A DNA stretch of 64,000 nt from Catenulispora sp. MAP5-51 (GCF_041261205.1 NZ_JBGCCH010000012.1:186001-250000); one strand, 5' to 3'. Numbered from the stretch's first letter, positions 28,384-37,931 are shown. Notes: a model not told the origin generated them from the letters alone. Program-made: numbers and translations.

Positions 28384-30573
28384 ATGGCAGACAAATCAGG
28401 TGGACAGGGCGGCCACGCCGGGGCCGCCGGCAGGGTGCCGACGCCCTCCCGGCCCGAGCAGATCCGGAACGTGGTCCTGGTCGGGCACACCGGCGCCGGC
28501 AAGACCACGCTGGTGGAGTCGCTGCTGGCGGCCACGGGCGGCGTGAACCGGCCCGGCCGGGTCGAGGAGGGCACCACCGTCACCGACTTCGACGAGGTCG
28601 AGCAGCGGCAGCAGCGCTCGGTGGCGCTGGCGCTGGCACCGGTGGAGTTCGAGGGGATCAAGGTCAACCTGCTGGACGCCCCGGGCTACGCCGACTTCGT
28701 CGGCGACCTGCGCGCCGGACTGCGGGCGGCGGACGCCGCGCTGTTCGTCGTGTCGGCCGCCGACGGAGTCGACGGCTCCACGCGCCTGCTGTGGGAGGAG
28801 TGCGCGGCGGTCGGGATGCCGCGCGCCGTGGTGGTCACCAAGCTGGACTCGGCGCGCGCCGACTTCGACGAGATGGTGCTGATCTGCCAGCGGGTGTTCG
28901 GCGACGGCGTGCAGCCGCTGTACCTGCCGCTGCTGGACGACGAGGAGCACGTCGGCGGCGTGATCGGGCTGCTGACGCAGAAGATCTACGAGTACACCGA
29001 CGGCGAGCGCGAGGAGCGGGACTCCGAGGAGGCGCACCGCGAGGGCGTGGAGAACGCCCGCAACGCCCTGATCGAGGGGATCATCGCCGAGAGCGAGGAC
29101 GAGACCCTCATGGACCGCTACCTGGGCGGCGAGGAGCTGGACGTCGACATCCTGGTCGCCGACCTGGAGAAGGCGGTGGCGCGCGGGTCCTTCTATCCGG
29201 TGCTCCCCTACTCCGCGATCACCTCGGGAGCGGTGGCCACTCCCCCGGCGCTGGGCTCGATCGAGCTGCTGGAGCTGATGACGAAGGCGTTCCCCTCGCC
29301 GCTGGAGCACGAGGTGCCGCCGGTGACCACGCCGGAGGGCAAGCCGAAGGGGCCGCTGGCCTGCGACCCGGAGGGCCCGCTGGTCGCCGAGGTGGTGAAG
29401 ACCTCCACCGACCCCTACGTCGGGCGGATCAGCCTGGTCCGGGTGTTCTCCGGCACGCTGCGCCCCGACCTCCCGGTCCACGTCTCCGGGCACGGTCAGG
29501 AGGCCCGCGGCCACGCCGACCACGACATCGACGAGCGCGTCGGCGCGCTGTCCAGCCCGCTGGGCAAGCAGCAGCGCGGCATCGACGCCGGCATCGCCGG
29601 GGACATCGTCGCGGTGGCCAAGCTGCTGCACGCCGAGAGCGGCGACACGCTGTCCGGCAAGGACGACCCGATGCTGATCGAGCAGTGGCTGATGCCCGAC
29701 CCGCTGCTGCCGATCGCGATCCGCGCGCACGCCAAGAGCGACGAGGACAAGCTCTCGCAGTCGATGTCCCGCCTGGTCGCCGAGGACGCCACGCTGCGCC
29801 TGGAGATGAACCCCGAGACCCACCAGCTGGTGCTGTGGTGCATGGGCGAGGCCCACATGGACCTGGTCCTGGACCGGCTGAAGAACAAGTTCGGCGTGGC
29901 CGTGGACACCGTCTCGCACCGCATCTCGCTGCGCGAGACCTTCGGCGGCGCGGCCAGGGGCCACGGCCGGCACGTCAAGCAGTCCGGCGGCCACGGCCAG
30001 TACGCCATCTGCGACATCGAGGTCGAGCCGCTCCCCTCCGGCAGCGGGTTCGAGTTCGTGGACAAGGTGGTCGGCGGCGCGGTCCCGCGCAACTTCATCC
30101 CCTCGGTGGAGAAGGGCGTGCGGGCGCAGATGGAGCGCGGCGTCGCGGCCGGCTACCCGGTGATCGACCTGCGCGTGACGCTGTACGACGGCAAGGCGCA
30201 CTCGGTGGACTCCAGCGACATGGCCTTCCAGACCGCCGGCGCACTGGCGCTGAAGGACGCGGCGGCCAAGACCAGCGTCCTGCTGCTGGAGCCGGTGGAC
30301 AGCCTGGAGATCCTGGTCGCCGACGAATACGTGGGCGCGATCATGGGCGATCTGTCGTCCCGGCGCGGCCGGGTGTCCGGCTCCGAGCCCGGCGAGAACG
30401 GCCGCACGATCATCCGCGCGGACGCCCCGGAGGTCGAGATCGGGCGCTACGCGATCGAGCTGCGCTCGCTGTCGCACGGGACGGGGACGTTCACCCGCAG
30501 CTACCTGGCCCACGAGCCGATGCCGCCGCAGCTGGCCTCGAAGATGAAGTCGGAGGCCGAGCAGGAGGAGTAA
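28384..30573 (+). CDS. EF-G-like translational GTPase (EF-G2/FusA2 type)
   Basis: A 729-residue homologue of elongation factor G with all five domains. G1 is GHTGAGKTTLVESLL. The switch region is EGTTVTDFDEVEQRQQRS. G3 reads DAPGY where canonical EF-G has DTPGH. G4 reads TKLD where NKxD is usual. Domain II (about residues 300-400), domain IV (SGGHGQYAICDIEVEP) and domain V follow. These deviations match the second EF-G paralogue of actinobacteria, whose role is not settled. The start is ATG at 28384 with AAGGAG eight bases upstream; the frame is open further upstream. A very strong terminator follows. Confidence 0.9.
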   Translation: MADKSGGQGGHAGAAGRVPTPSRPEQIRNVVLVGHTGAGKTTLVESLLAATGGVNRPGRVEEGTTVTDFDEVEQRQQRSVALALAPVEFEGIKVNLLDAPGYADFVGDLRAGLRAADAALFVVSAADGVDGSTRLLWEECAAVGMPRAVVVTKLDSARADFDEMVLICQRVFGDGVQPLYLPLLDDEEHVGGVIGLLTQKIYEYTDGEREERDSEEAHREGVENARNALIEGIIAESEDETLMDRYLGGEELDVDILVADLEKAVARGSFYPVLPYSAITSGAVATPPALGSIELLELMTKAFPSPLEHEVPPVTTPEGKPKGPLACDPEGPLVAEVVKTSTDPYVGRISLVRVFSGTLRPDLPVHVSGHGQEARGHADHDIDERVGALSSPLGKQQRGIDAGIAGDIVAVAKLLHAESGDTLSGKDDPMLIEQWLMPDPLLPIAIRAHAKSDEDKLSQSMSRLVAEDATLRLEMNPETHQLVLWCMGEAHMDLVLDRLKNKFGVAVDTVSHRISLRETFGGAARGHGRHVKQSGGHGQYAICDIEVEPLPSGSGFEFVDKVVGGAVPRNFIPSVEKGVRAQMERGVAAGYPVIDLRVTLYDGKAHSVDSSDMAFQTAGALALKDAAAKTSVLLLEPVDSLEILVADEYVGAIMGDLSSRRGRVSGSEPGENGRTIIRADAPEVEIGRYAIELRSLSHGTGTFTRSYLAHEPMPPQLASKMKSEAEQEE

Positions 30574-30610
30574 GGCTTCTGCGTCTCGGTCCTGACGGTG
30601 GAGTCGAGCG

Positions 30611-30645
30611 ACGGGGCCGGCTGGAGAAAATCCAGCCGGCCCCGT
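30611..30645. terminator. Bidirectional terminator after the EF-G-like gene
   Basis: A perfect 15-bp stem with a GAAAA loop (30611-30625 with 30631-30645) lies between convergent genes. The stem is long and GC-rich; only a short T/A-rich stretch follows. Confidence 0.85.
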
Positions 30646-30663
30646 CCGATACTTGCCCGGCCG

Positions 30664-31095
30664 TCAGCCCGACGCGCCTCCGCGCGCCGGCGGCGGCAGC
30701 GCGCGCGACCGCCCGGCGGGCGGCAGCGCGCAGGCAGCGGTGCCTCCGGGCATCCGCTGCCGGTTGTTCGCGATCACGCGGTACACGCCCGCCGCGATCC
30801 AGCGGATCGGCGGCGTGCGCAGCACGTAGCCGGCCGCCGCGTAAACCCCGCCCGCAGAAACCAAAAGGCGCGCAATGGCCTGCGCGCCTCCGTGGATCCG
30901 CCCTGTCGGGTCCACCCACAACACTTCGTGGGATGCCCGTTCGGGGTTTGTCCCGTACAGCTCGAGGTCTGTGAACTGGTAAGCCGTCACCTCCGCGTCG
31001 ATGGGGAGGCGCTTGAGAACGTTGACCGAGCGCGTGCAGAAGCCACAGTCTCCGTCATAGATCAGAACCGGCTTGGGGAAGCTGCCCTCGTCCAT
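30664..31095 (-). CDS. DCC-family thiol-disulfide oxidoreductase (DUF393)
   Basis: A 143-residue thioredoxin-like protein with the family motif YDGDCGFCTRSV at residues 13-24. ELYGTNPERASHEVLWVDPTGRIHGGAQAIARLL follows the usual DUF393 pattern. The C-terminal half is helical (RTPPIRWIAAGVYRVIANNR) and ends in an Arg/Pro-rich tail. A CxxC-type redox role is expected; the partner is unknown. The start is ATG at 31095, only 4 bp after the HIT-family stop codon, so the pair is probably one transcript. Confidence 0.82.
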   Translation of the reverse strand: MDEGSFPKPVLIYDGDCGFCTRSVNVLKRLPIDAEVTAYQFTDLELYGTNPERASHEVLWVDPTGRIHGGAQAIARLLVSAGGVYAAAGYVLRTPPIRWIAAGVYRVIANNRQRMPGGTAACALPPAGRSRALPPPARGGASG

Positions 31096-31099
31096 ACCA

Positions 31100-31678
31100 T
31101 CAGTCTACGGGCCACTCATCCGCCAACAGCTTGCGGGTTTCCCCTAACAGCTGTGGGAGCACCTTCGTGTGACCCACGGCCGGCATGAAGTTGGTGTCGC
31201 CGCCCCAGCGCGGGACCACGTGCTGGTGCAGGTGCGCCGCGATGCCGGCCCCCGCGACGTCGCCCTGGTTCATGCCGATGTTGAAGCCCTGGGCGCCGGA
31301 GGCGGCGCGGATCGCGGTCATGGCGCGCTTGGTGAAGTCGGCGAGCTCGGCGGTCTCCGGAATGGTCAGGTCCGTATAGTCCGCCACGTGGCGATACGGG
31401 ACCACCATCAGGTGGCCAGGGTTGTACGGGTACAAGTTCAGCACCGCGTACACCAGCTCCCCGCGGGCGATGATGAGCCCGTCCTCGTCGCTGAGCGACG
31501 GGATGCGGCAGAACGGGTCCTGGCCGGCGTCGGGGCCCGTGGGCTTGTTCTCGCCCTTGATGTACGCCATGCGGTGCGGCGTCCACAGCCGCTGGAAGCC
31601 GTCCGGCTCCCCCACACCGTCCTGCACCTGTCGGCCGGCCGCGTCGTTCGGGTCGTCGGGCGAATCGGGCGTGGTCAT
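31100..31678 (-). CDS. HIT-family hydrolase (Ap4A phosphorylase type)
   Basis: A 192-residue histidine-triad protein. The active-site motif is HLHQHVVPRW near residue 150. The blocks RLWTPHRMAYIKGENKP, LVYAVLNLYPYNPGHLMVVPYRHV and NQGDVAGAGIAAHLHQH match the mycobacterial diadenosine tetraphosphate phosphorylase group. It cleaves dinucleoside polyphosphates. In mycobacteria this gene lies directly upstream of pgsA; here the two are about 6 kb apart on the same strand. It is divergent from the helicase gene. Confidence 0.88.
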   Translation of the reverse strand: MTTPDSPDDPNDAAGRQVQDGVGEPDGFQRLWTPHRMAYIKGENKPTGPDAGQDPFCRIPSLSDEDGLIIARGELVYAVLNLYPYNPGHLMVVPYRHVADYTDLTIPETAELADFTKRAMTAIRAASGAQGFNIGMNQGDVAGAGIAAHLHQHVVPRWGGDTNFMPAVGHTKVLPQLLGETRKLLADEWPVD

Positions 31679-31780
31679 GGAACGAAGCTTAGGCGGTGCG
31701 GCTTTCGGGACGGAATAGCGGCCTGAGGATCTTCATGGTGCCCCGGGCTTAGACGCGGAGCGCATATTGTTGAACGCACT

Positions 31781-34318
31781 ATGACCCTCACCGATCGCCT
31801 GCCCGCCACCGACGACCCCGACGCTCTCTTCGACGCCTTCAGCGCATGGGCCGGCGAGCAGGGGATCACCCTCTATCCGGCGCAGGAGGAGGCGCTGCTG
31901 GAGGTGGTGACCGGGGCGAACCTGATCCTGTCCACGCCGACCGGCTCCGGCAAGTCGCTGGTCGCGGCCGGTGCGCACTTCGCCGCTCTGGCGCGCTACC
32001 GGGAGGACCCCACACAGCGCACCTTCTACACCGCGCCGATCAAGGCGCTGGTGAGCGAGAAGTTCTTCGCGCTGTGCGCCATGTTCGGGGCGGACAAGGT
32101 CGGCATGCTCACCGGCGACGCCAGCGTGAACCCGAACGCGCCGATCATCTGCTGCACCGCCGAGGTGCTGGCCAACCACGCGCTGCGCGAGGGCGTCGAG
32201 GCCGGCATCGGGCAGGTCGTGATGGACGAGTTCCACTTCTACGCCGAGCCGGACCGGGGCTGGGCCTGGCAGGTGCCGATCCTGGAGCTGCCCAAGGCGC
32301 AGTTCATCCTGATGTCGGCCACGCTCGGCGACGTCACCCGCTTCGAGAAGGACCTCACCCGGCGCACCGGCCGCCCGACGGCGGTGGTCTCCTCCGGGCA
32401 GCGTCCGGTGCCGCTGTACTACTCCTACTCCGAGACGCCGCTGCACGAGACGCTCGAGGAGCTCCTGCAGACCAACCAGGCGCCGATCTACGTCGTGCAC
32501 TTCACCCAGGCCGCGGCCATCGAGCGCGCGCAGGCGCTGATGAGCGTGAACGTGTGCACCAAGGAGGAGAAGGCCGCGATCGCCGACATGATCGGCAACT
32601 TCCGGTTCACCGCGGGCTTCGGCAAGACGCTCTCGCGGCTGGTCCGGCACGGCATCGGCGTGCACCACGCCGGCATGCTGCCGAAGTACCGCCGCCTGGT
32701 GGAGCTGCTGGCGCAGGCCGGCCTGCTGAAGGTGATCTGCGGCACCGACACCCTCGGCGTCGGGATCAACGTGCCGATCCGCACCGTGCTGTTCACCGGC
32801 CTGACCAAGTACGACGGCGTGCGGACCCGCCAGCTCAAGGCCCGCGAGTTCCACCAGATCGCCGGCCGGGCCGGCCGCGCCGGCTACGACAGCGCCGGAT
32901 ATGTCGTGGCTCAGGCGCCCGAGCACGAGGTGGAGAACGCCAAGCGCGTCGCCAAGGCCGGCGGCGACAAGAAGAAGCTCTCGCGGGTGGTCCGGGTCAA
33001 GGCGCCGGAGGGCTTCGTGTCCTGGGGCAAGCCCAGCTTCGAGCGCATGGTCGCCGCCGAGCCGGAGCCGCTGACCTCCAGCTTCCAGGTCAGCCACGCG
33101 ATGCTGCTGAACGTCATCAGCCGCCCCGGCGACGCCTTCGACGCGATGCGGCACCTGCTGGAGGACAACCACGAGGACCGCAAGTCCCAGCTGAAGCTGA
33201 TCCGCAAGGCCATCGCCATCTACCGCGCGCTGCTGGCCGCCGGGATCGTCGAGCGCCTCGACACAGCCGACGAGCAGGGCCGGACCGTGCGCCTGACCAA
33301 GGACCTGCAGTTCGACTTCGCGCTGAACCAGCCGCTGTCGCCGTTCGCGCTGGCCACGCTGGAGCTGCTGGAGCCGGAGTCGCCGACCTACGCGCTGGAC
33401 GCGCTGTCGGTCATCGAGTCGACGCTGGACAACCCGCGCCAGGTGCTGTCCGCGCAGCAGAACAAGGCACGCGGCGAGGCGGTCGCGGAAATGAAGGCGG
33501 ACGGGATCGAGTACGAGGAGCGCATGGAGCTCCTGGAGAAGGTCACCTATCCCAAGCCGCTGGACGAGATGCTCCAGGCCGCCTACGAGGTCTACAAGCG
33601 CAGCTCCCCATGGGTCGCCGACTACGAGGTCGCCCCGAAGTCCGTCGCGCGGGACATGTTCGAGCGCGCTATGACGTTCGCGGAGTACGTGAGCTTCTAT
33701 ACGCTCCCCCGCTCTGAAGGCCTCCTGCTGCGCTACCTCGCGGACGCCTTCAAGGCGCTGAAGCACACAGTGCCCGAGGAGATGCGCAACGACGAGGTCG
33801 ACGACCTCATCGAGTGGCTCGGCGAGATGGTCCGGCAGGTCGACTCCTCGCTGCTCGACGAGTGGGAGGAACTCGTCAACCCCGGCGAGGAGACCCCCGC
33901 GATCTCCCCGCACAACTTCGACGAGCGCCCGCCGCCGGTCACCGCGAACGCCCGCGCGTTCCGGGTCATGGTCCGCAACGAGCTGTTCCACCGCGTCGAG
34001 CTGTTCGCGCTGCGCAAGTACGACGACCTCGGCGAGCTGGACGCGGGCTCGGGCTGGGACTCCGAGAAGTACTACTACGCGATCGAGGACTACTTCGACA
34101 CCCACGACGAGCTCGGCACCGGCCCGGACGCCCGCGGCCCGAAGCTGCTGGTGATCGACGAGACACCGGACGACCAGCCCGGCAAATGGCTGGTCCGGCA
34201 GATCTTCGACGACCCCGAGGGCTACCACGACTGGGGCATCAGCGCCGAGGTCGACCTGGCCGCCAGCGACGAGGCCGGGACCGCCGTGGTGGTCGTCACG
34301 GATGTGAACCAGCTGTAG
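31781..34318 (+). CDS. Ski2-like DEAD/DEAH helicase with DUF3516 C-terminus
   Basis: An 845-residue superfamily 2 helicase. Walker A is TPTGSGKS near residue 53, the DEAH-like box is DEFHFY, motif III is MSATLG and motif VI is HQIAGRAGRAG. The second RecA domain includes HHAGMLPKYRRLVE and CGTDTLGVGINVPI. From about residue 440 the protein carries the helical DUF3516 region. It probably unwinds or remodels RNA, by analogy with Ski2/Mtr4. The start is ATG at 31781 (MTLTDRLPATD), in a 102-bp divergent region with the HIT gene. Confidence 0.9.
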   Translation: MTLTDRLPATDDPDALFDAFSAWAGEQGITLYPAQEEALLEVVTGANLILSTPTGSGKSLVAAGAHFAALARYREDPTQRTFYTAPIKALVSEKFFALCAMFGADKVGMLTGDASVNPNAPIICCTAEVLANHALREGVEAGIGQVVMDEFHFYAEPDRGWAWQVPILELPKAQFILMSATLGDVTRFEKDLTRRTGRPTAVVSSGQRPVPLYYSYSETPLHETLEELLQTNQAPIYVVHFTQAAAIERAQALMSVNVCTKEEKAAIADMIGNFRFTAGFGKTLSRLVRHGIGVHHAGMLPKYRRLVELLAQAGLLKVICGTDTLGVGINVPIRTVLFTGLTKYDGVRTRQLKAREFHQIAGRAGRAGYDSAGYVVAQAPEHEVENAKRVAKAGGDKKKLSRVVRVKAPEGFVSWGKPSFERMVAAEPEPLTSSFQVSHAMLLNVISRPGDAFDAMRHLLEDNHEDRKSQLKLIRKAIAIYRALLAAGIVERLDTADEQGRTVRLTKDLQFDFALNQPLSPFALATLELLEPESPTYALDALSVIESTLDNPRQVLSAQQNKARGEAVAEMKADGIEYEERMELLEKVTYPKPLDEMLQAAYEVYKRSSPWVADYEVAPKSVARDMFERAMTFAEYVSFYTLPRSEGLLLRYLADAFKALKHTVPEEMRNDEVDDLIEWLGEMVRQVDSSLLDEWEELVNPGEETPAISPHNFDERPPPVTANARAFRVMVRNELFHRVELFALRKYDDLGELDAGSGWDSEKYYYAIEDYFDTHDELGTGPDARGPKLLVIDETPDDQPGKWLVRQIFDDPEGYHDWGISAEVDLAASDEAGTAVVVVTDVNQL

Positions 34319-34444
34319 TGGGCCGGGATCGTTCGGCGACGCCGCACCGTTGGTCGTATGGAAGACCTACGATGACGAGCGCCCAGATGATGACGAACGC
34401 CCCGCGAACAGCCGACCCAGCCGACCCCCGAGGTGAGTGACCCG

Positions 34445-35290
34445 ATGGCCCGCACCAACCTGCGCCTGCTCAAGCCCGGTGAATACCGGCCCGACTGGTC
34501 GCAGTCGGCCCGTGGCGGCGGCATCTCGCCGATCTTCCTGGCCCTCGTCGCCGGCTTCGTGGCCAGCGGCATCGCGCTGTACAAGGGGTTCGGGAGCGAC
34601 CGCGCGGGCGTGTTCATCTTCGTGCTCTGCGGCTGGCTGATATCGCTGTGCCTGCACGAGTTCATGCACGCCGCGGCGGCCTACTGGGGCGGCGACCACA
34701 CCGTGGCCGGCAAGGGCTACCTCCGCCTGGACCCCCGGGTCTACGGACACCCGGTCCTGACGTTCGTACTCCCCCTGTTCTTCCTCCTGATCGGCGGCCT
34801 GCCCCTGCCCGGCGGCGCGGTCTCGATCGAGTCGCACCGGCTGCGCGGCAAGTGGAAGGACTCACTGGTCTCGGCCTCCGGGCCGGCGGTGAACGTGGTC
34901 TTCTCGATCGTCCTGATCGTGGTGCTGAAGGTCTGGGGACCGGGCTACATCTTCTACCCCGACGTCCCCGCCCACGCTGGCGCGTTCTGGTCGGCACTGA
35001 CCTTCCTGGCCTACATCCAGGTCGCCAGCGCGATCCTGAACCTGCTCCCCATCCCGGGCCTGGACGGCTACGGCATCATCGAACCCTTCCTGAGCTTCGA
35101 ATGGCGCCGCATCGGGGCGCAGATCGCCCCGTACGGCATCCTGCTCGTCTTCGCCCTGCTGTACGCACTGGGACCGGACCGGAACTTCATCGCGCGGTGG
35201 GCACAGGACATCCTCGACGGACGCTCGCCGATCAACGGCGAGTACTTCGGGTACCACCTGTTCAGGTTCTGGGGCAGCCTCAACAGCTGA
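34445..35290 (+). CDS. Site-2-protease-like M50 membrane metalloprotease
   Basis: A 281-residue integral membrane protein with about six helices. The zinc motif is HEFMH in SLCLHEFMHAAAAYWGGD (near residue 72), and the second metal-ligand block is NLLPIPGLDGYGI (near 200), both characteristic of M50 peptidases such as SpoIVFB/YwhC-type proteins. No PDZ domain is present. It may process membrane-anchored regulators; the substrate is unknown. The start is ATG at 34445; GTG at 34433 is an alternative with GAGG closer to it. It lies 126 bp after the helicase stop codon. Confidence 0.8.
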   Translation: MARTNLRLLKPGEYRPDWSQSARGGGISPIFLALVAGFVASGIALYKGFGSDRAGVFIFVLCGWLISLCLHEFMHAAAAYWGGDHTVAGKGYLRLDPRVYGHPVLTFVLPLFFLLIGGLPLPGGAVSIESHRLRGKWKDSLVSASGPAVNVVFSIVLIVVLKVWGPGYIFYPDVPAHAGAFWSALTFLAYIQVASAILNLLPIPGLDGYGIIEPFLSFEWRRIGAQIAPYGILLVFALLYALGPDRNFIARWAQDILDGRSPINGEYFGYHLFRFWGSLNS

Positions 35291-35347
35291 GGGGCGCCGC
35301 GGGCAACCCGGCCGAAGACCGCCACGAATTTCTTTAGGCAAGCAGCG

Positions 35348-35386
35348 AAGCGCCCGCCGCGGACCGGAGTCCGCGACGGGCGCTTT
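35348..35386. terminator. Bidirectional terminator between the M50 gene and tex
   Basis: A stem of 9+6 bp broken by one mismatch (35348-35363 with 35370-35385) has a 6-nt loop, A-rich on one side and TTTG on the other. It serves converging genes. Confidence 0.85.
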
Positions 35387-35400
35387 GTGTTCTCGCGCGA

Positions 35401-37881
35401 CTACGCCAGCCCGGCCCGCCGCAGCGCGTCGGCCAGCGCACCCTGCGGCACGCCGCCACCGCCGCCACCGCCGCGCCGGTCGCCGCCACGCCGGTCGCCG
35501 CCACCGCCACCGCCGTTGCCACCGCCGCCCTGGCCGCCGCCACGCCGGTCGCCGCCGTTGCCGCCGCCCTGGCCGCCACCGCGACGCTCACCGCCGCCGC
35601 CCCGGCCGTCGCGCCCGCGACCGCCGCCGCCGTTCTCGCCCGACTGCCGCTGGCGGCCCGGGCCGCCGGAGCCGGCGCCCGCCTCGTCGTCCAGGCGCAG
35701 CGTCAGCGCGATGCGCTTGCGCACCGCGTCCACGTCCAGCACCTTCACCCGCACCACGTCGCCGGGCTTCACCACGTCGCGGGGATCCTTCACGAACGTC
35801 TTGGACAGGGCCGAGATGTGCACCAGGCCGTCCTGGTGGACGCCGACGTCGACGAAGGCGCCGAAGGCCGCGACGTTGGTGACCACGCCCTCCAGGAGCA
35901 TGCCGGGCTGGAGGTCGCCGATCTTCTCCACGCCCTCCTTGAAGGTCGCGGTCTTGAAGGCCGGGCGGGGGTCGCGGCCGGGCTTCTCCAGTTCGGCCAG
36001 GATGTCGGTGACGGTCGGGACGCCGAAGGTGTCGTCGGCGAACTCCGCCGGCTTCAGGGACCGCAGCGTCTTGGTGTCGCCGATCAACTCCTTGATGCCG
36101 GTACCGGTGCCGGCCAGGATCCGGCGCACCACCGGATAGGCCTCGGGGTGCACCGAGGAGGCGTCCAGCGGGTCGGCGCCGCCGGGGATGCGCAGGAAGC
36201 CCGCGCACTGCTCGAAGGCCTTCGCGCCCAGGCGCGGGACGTCCTTGATGGCGGTGCGGGTGGAGAAGGGGCCGTTGGCGTCGCGGTAGGCGACGATGTT
36301 GTCGGCCAGCGAGGAGCCGATGCCCGAGACCCGGGTCAGCAACGGCGCCGAGGCGGTGTTCACGTCCACGCCGACGGCGTTCACGCAGTCCTCGACCACC
36401 GCGTCGAGCGAACGGGAGAGCTTGCCCTCGGCCAGGTCGTGCTGGTACTGGCCGACGCCGATGGACTTGGGATCGATCTTCACCAGTTCGGCCAGCGGGT
36501 CCTGCAGCCGGCGGGCGATCGAGACCGCGCCGCGCAGCGAGACGTCCATGGTGGGCAGTTCCTGCGAGGCGAAGGCCGAGGCCGAGTACACCGAGGCGCC
36601 GGCCTCGGAGACCATGATCTTGGTCAGCTTCAGCTCCGGCATGTTGGCGACCAGTTCCTGGGCCAGCTTGTCGGTCTCCCGGGAGGCGGTGCCGTTGCCG
36701 AACGCGATCAGCTCGACCTTGTGCACCTTGACCAGCGAGGCCAGCTTGGCCAGCGCCTCGTTCCACTTGTTCGCCGGCACGTGCGGGTAGATCACGTCGG
36801 TGGCCACCACCTTGCCGGTGGCGTCCACGACCGCGACCTTCACCCCGGTGCGGTAGCCCGGGTCCAGGCCCATGGTGGCGCGGGTGCCGGCCGGGGCGGC
36901 CAGCAGCAGGTCGCGCAGGTTCGCGGCGAAGACCCGGACCGCCTCGTCCTCGGCCAGCGTCCACAGCTGCATCCGGACGTCCACGGCCAGCCGCACCAGG
37001 ATCCGGGTGCGCCAGGCCCAGCGCACGGTGTCGTTCAGCCACTTCACACCGGCCCCGGCGGTGGTCGGCGACGGAATGGCGAAGGCCTTGGCGATGCGGA
37101 CCTCGTAGCCGCTCTGCGTCACCGGCGCGCCCGGCTCGGCGTCCTGCGGCTCGGGGTCGAAGGTGAGGTCCAGGACCTCCTCCTTCTCGCCGCGCAGCAG
37201 CGCCAGGATGCGGTGCGAGGGCAGCGCCGTGAAGGGCTCGGCGAAGTCGAAGTAGTCGGAGAACTTCGCCCCGGCCTCCTCCTTGCCCTCGCGGACCTTG
37301 GAGGTCAGGCGGCCGCTCTCCCACATGCGCTCGCGCAGCCCGCCGATCAGGTCGGCGTCCTCGCCGAAGCGCTCGACCAGGATCGAGCGCGCGCCGTCCA
37401 GCGCCGCCGGGGCGTCCGCGACGCCCTTGTCGGCGTCCACATAGCCCGCGGCGGTCGCCGCCGGATCCAGGGAGGCGTCCGCGAGCAGCGCGTCGGCCAG
37501 CGGCTCCAGCCCGGCCTCGCGGGCGATCATCGCCTTGGTGCGCCGCTTGGGCTTGAAGGGGAGGTAGATGTCCTCCAGCCGGGACTTGGAGTCCGCGGCG
37601 AGGATCTGCGCCTCCAGGGCCTCGTCGAGCTTGCCCTGACCGCGGATGGACTCCAGGATCGCCTCCCGGCGCTCCTCCATCTCACGCAGGTAGCGCAGCC
37701 GCTCCTCCAGCGTACGCAGCTGCGCGTCGTCCAGGCCCTCGGTCACCTCCTTGCGGTACCGCGCGACGAAAGGCACGGTCGCGCCGCCGTCCAGGAGCTC
37801 GACGGCCGCCCGGACTTGCCGGTCGACGACGCCGAGCTCCTCGGCGATGCGCAGGTGGATGGACGCTGCTGTCGCTGCCAC
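35401..37881 (-). CDS. tex: Tex-family RNA-binding transcription accessory protein
   Basis: An 826-residue homologue of Tex/Spt6-like proteins that bind nucleic acid and RNA polymerase. The N-terminal helical region contains ATVPFVARYRKEVTEGLD, followed by a YqgF-like RNase H domain (MGLDPGYRTGVKVAVVD near 335), helix-hairpin-helix (VSGIGSSLADNIVAYRD near 515) and an S1 RNA-binding domain (GMLLEGVVTNVAAFGAFVDVG near 660-730). The last 75 residues are Gly/Arg-rich RGG-like repeats, an extra nucleic-acid-binding tail. The start is GTG at 37881 with GGGAG eight bases upstream. Confidence 0.94.
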   Translation of the reverse strand: MAATAASIHLRIAEELGVVDRQVRAAVELLDGGATVPFVARYRKEVTEGLDDAQLRTLEERLRYLREMEERREAILESIRGQGKLDEALEAQILAADSKSRLEDIYLPFKPKRRTKAMIAREAGLEPLADALLADASLDPAATAAGYVDADKGVADAPAALDGARSILVERFGEDADLIGGLRERMWESGRLTSKVREGKEEAGAKFSDYFDFAEPFTALPSHRILALLRGEKEEVLDLTFDPEPQDAEPGAPVTQSGYEVRIAKAFAIPSPTTAGAGVKWLNDTVRWAWRTRILVRLAVDVRMQLWTLAEDEAVRVFAANLRDLLLAAPAGTRATMGLDPGYRTGVKVAVVDATGKVVATDVIYPHVPANKWNEALAKLASLVKVHKVELIAFGNGTASRETDKLAQELVANMPELKLTKIMVSEAGASVYSASAFASQELPTMDVSLRGAVSIARRLQDPLAELVKIDPKSIGVGQYQHDLAEGKLSRSLDAVVEDCVNAVGVDVNTASAPLLTRVSGIGSSLADNIVAYRDANGPFSTRTAIKDVPRLGAKAFEQCAGFLRIPGGADPLDASSVHPEAYPVVRRILAGTGTGIKELIGDTKTLRSLKPAEFADDTFGVPTVTDILAELEKPGRDPRPAFKTATFKEGVEKIGDLQPGMLLEGVVTNVAAFGAFVDVGVHQDGLVHISALSKTFVKDPRDVVKPGDVVRVKVLDVDAVRKRIALTLRLDDEAGAGSGGPGRQRQSGENGGGGRGRDGRGGGGERRGGGQGGGNGGDRRGGGQGGGGNGGGGGGDRRGGDRRGGGGGGGVPQGALADALRRAGLA

Positions 37882-37931
37882 GCGTGGTACTCCCGCCAGG
37901 TGAAAAGCCTGCTATCTCGCGAGAGCGATCC

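Noticed and set aside
30598-31188. A plus-strand frame covering the terminator and the DCC gene
   Set aside because: It starts within the terminator stem and is antisense to the DCC motif YDGDCGFC.
31733-34228. A long minus-strand frame opposite the helicase
   Set aside because: The plus strand encodes complete helicase motifs; the opposite frame has no domain.
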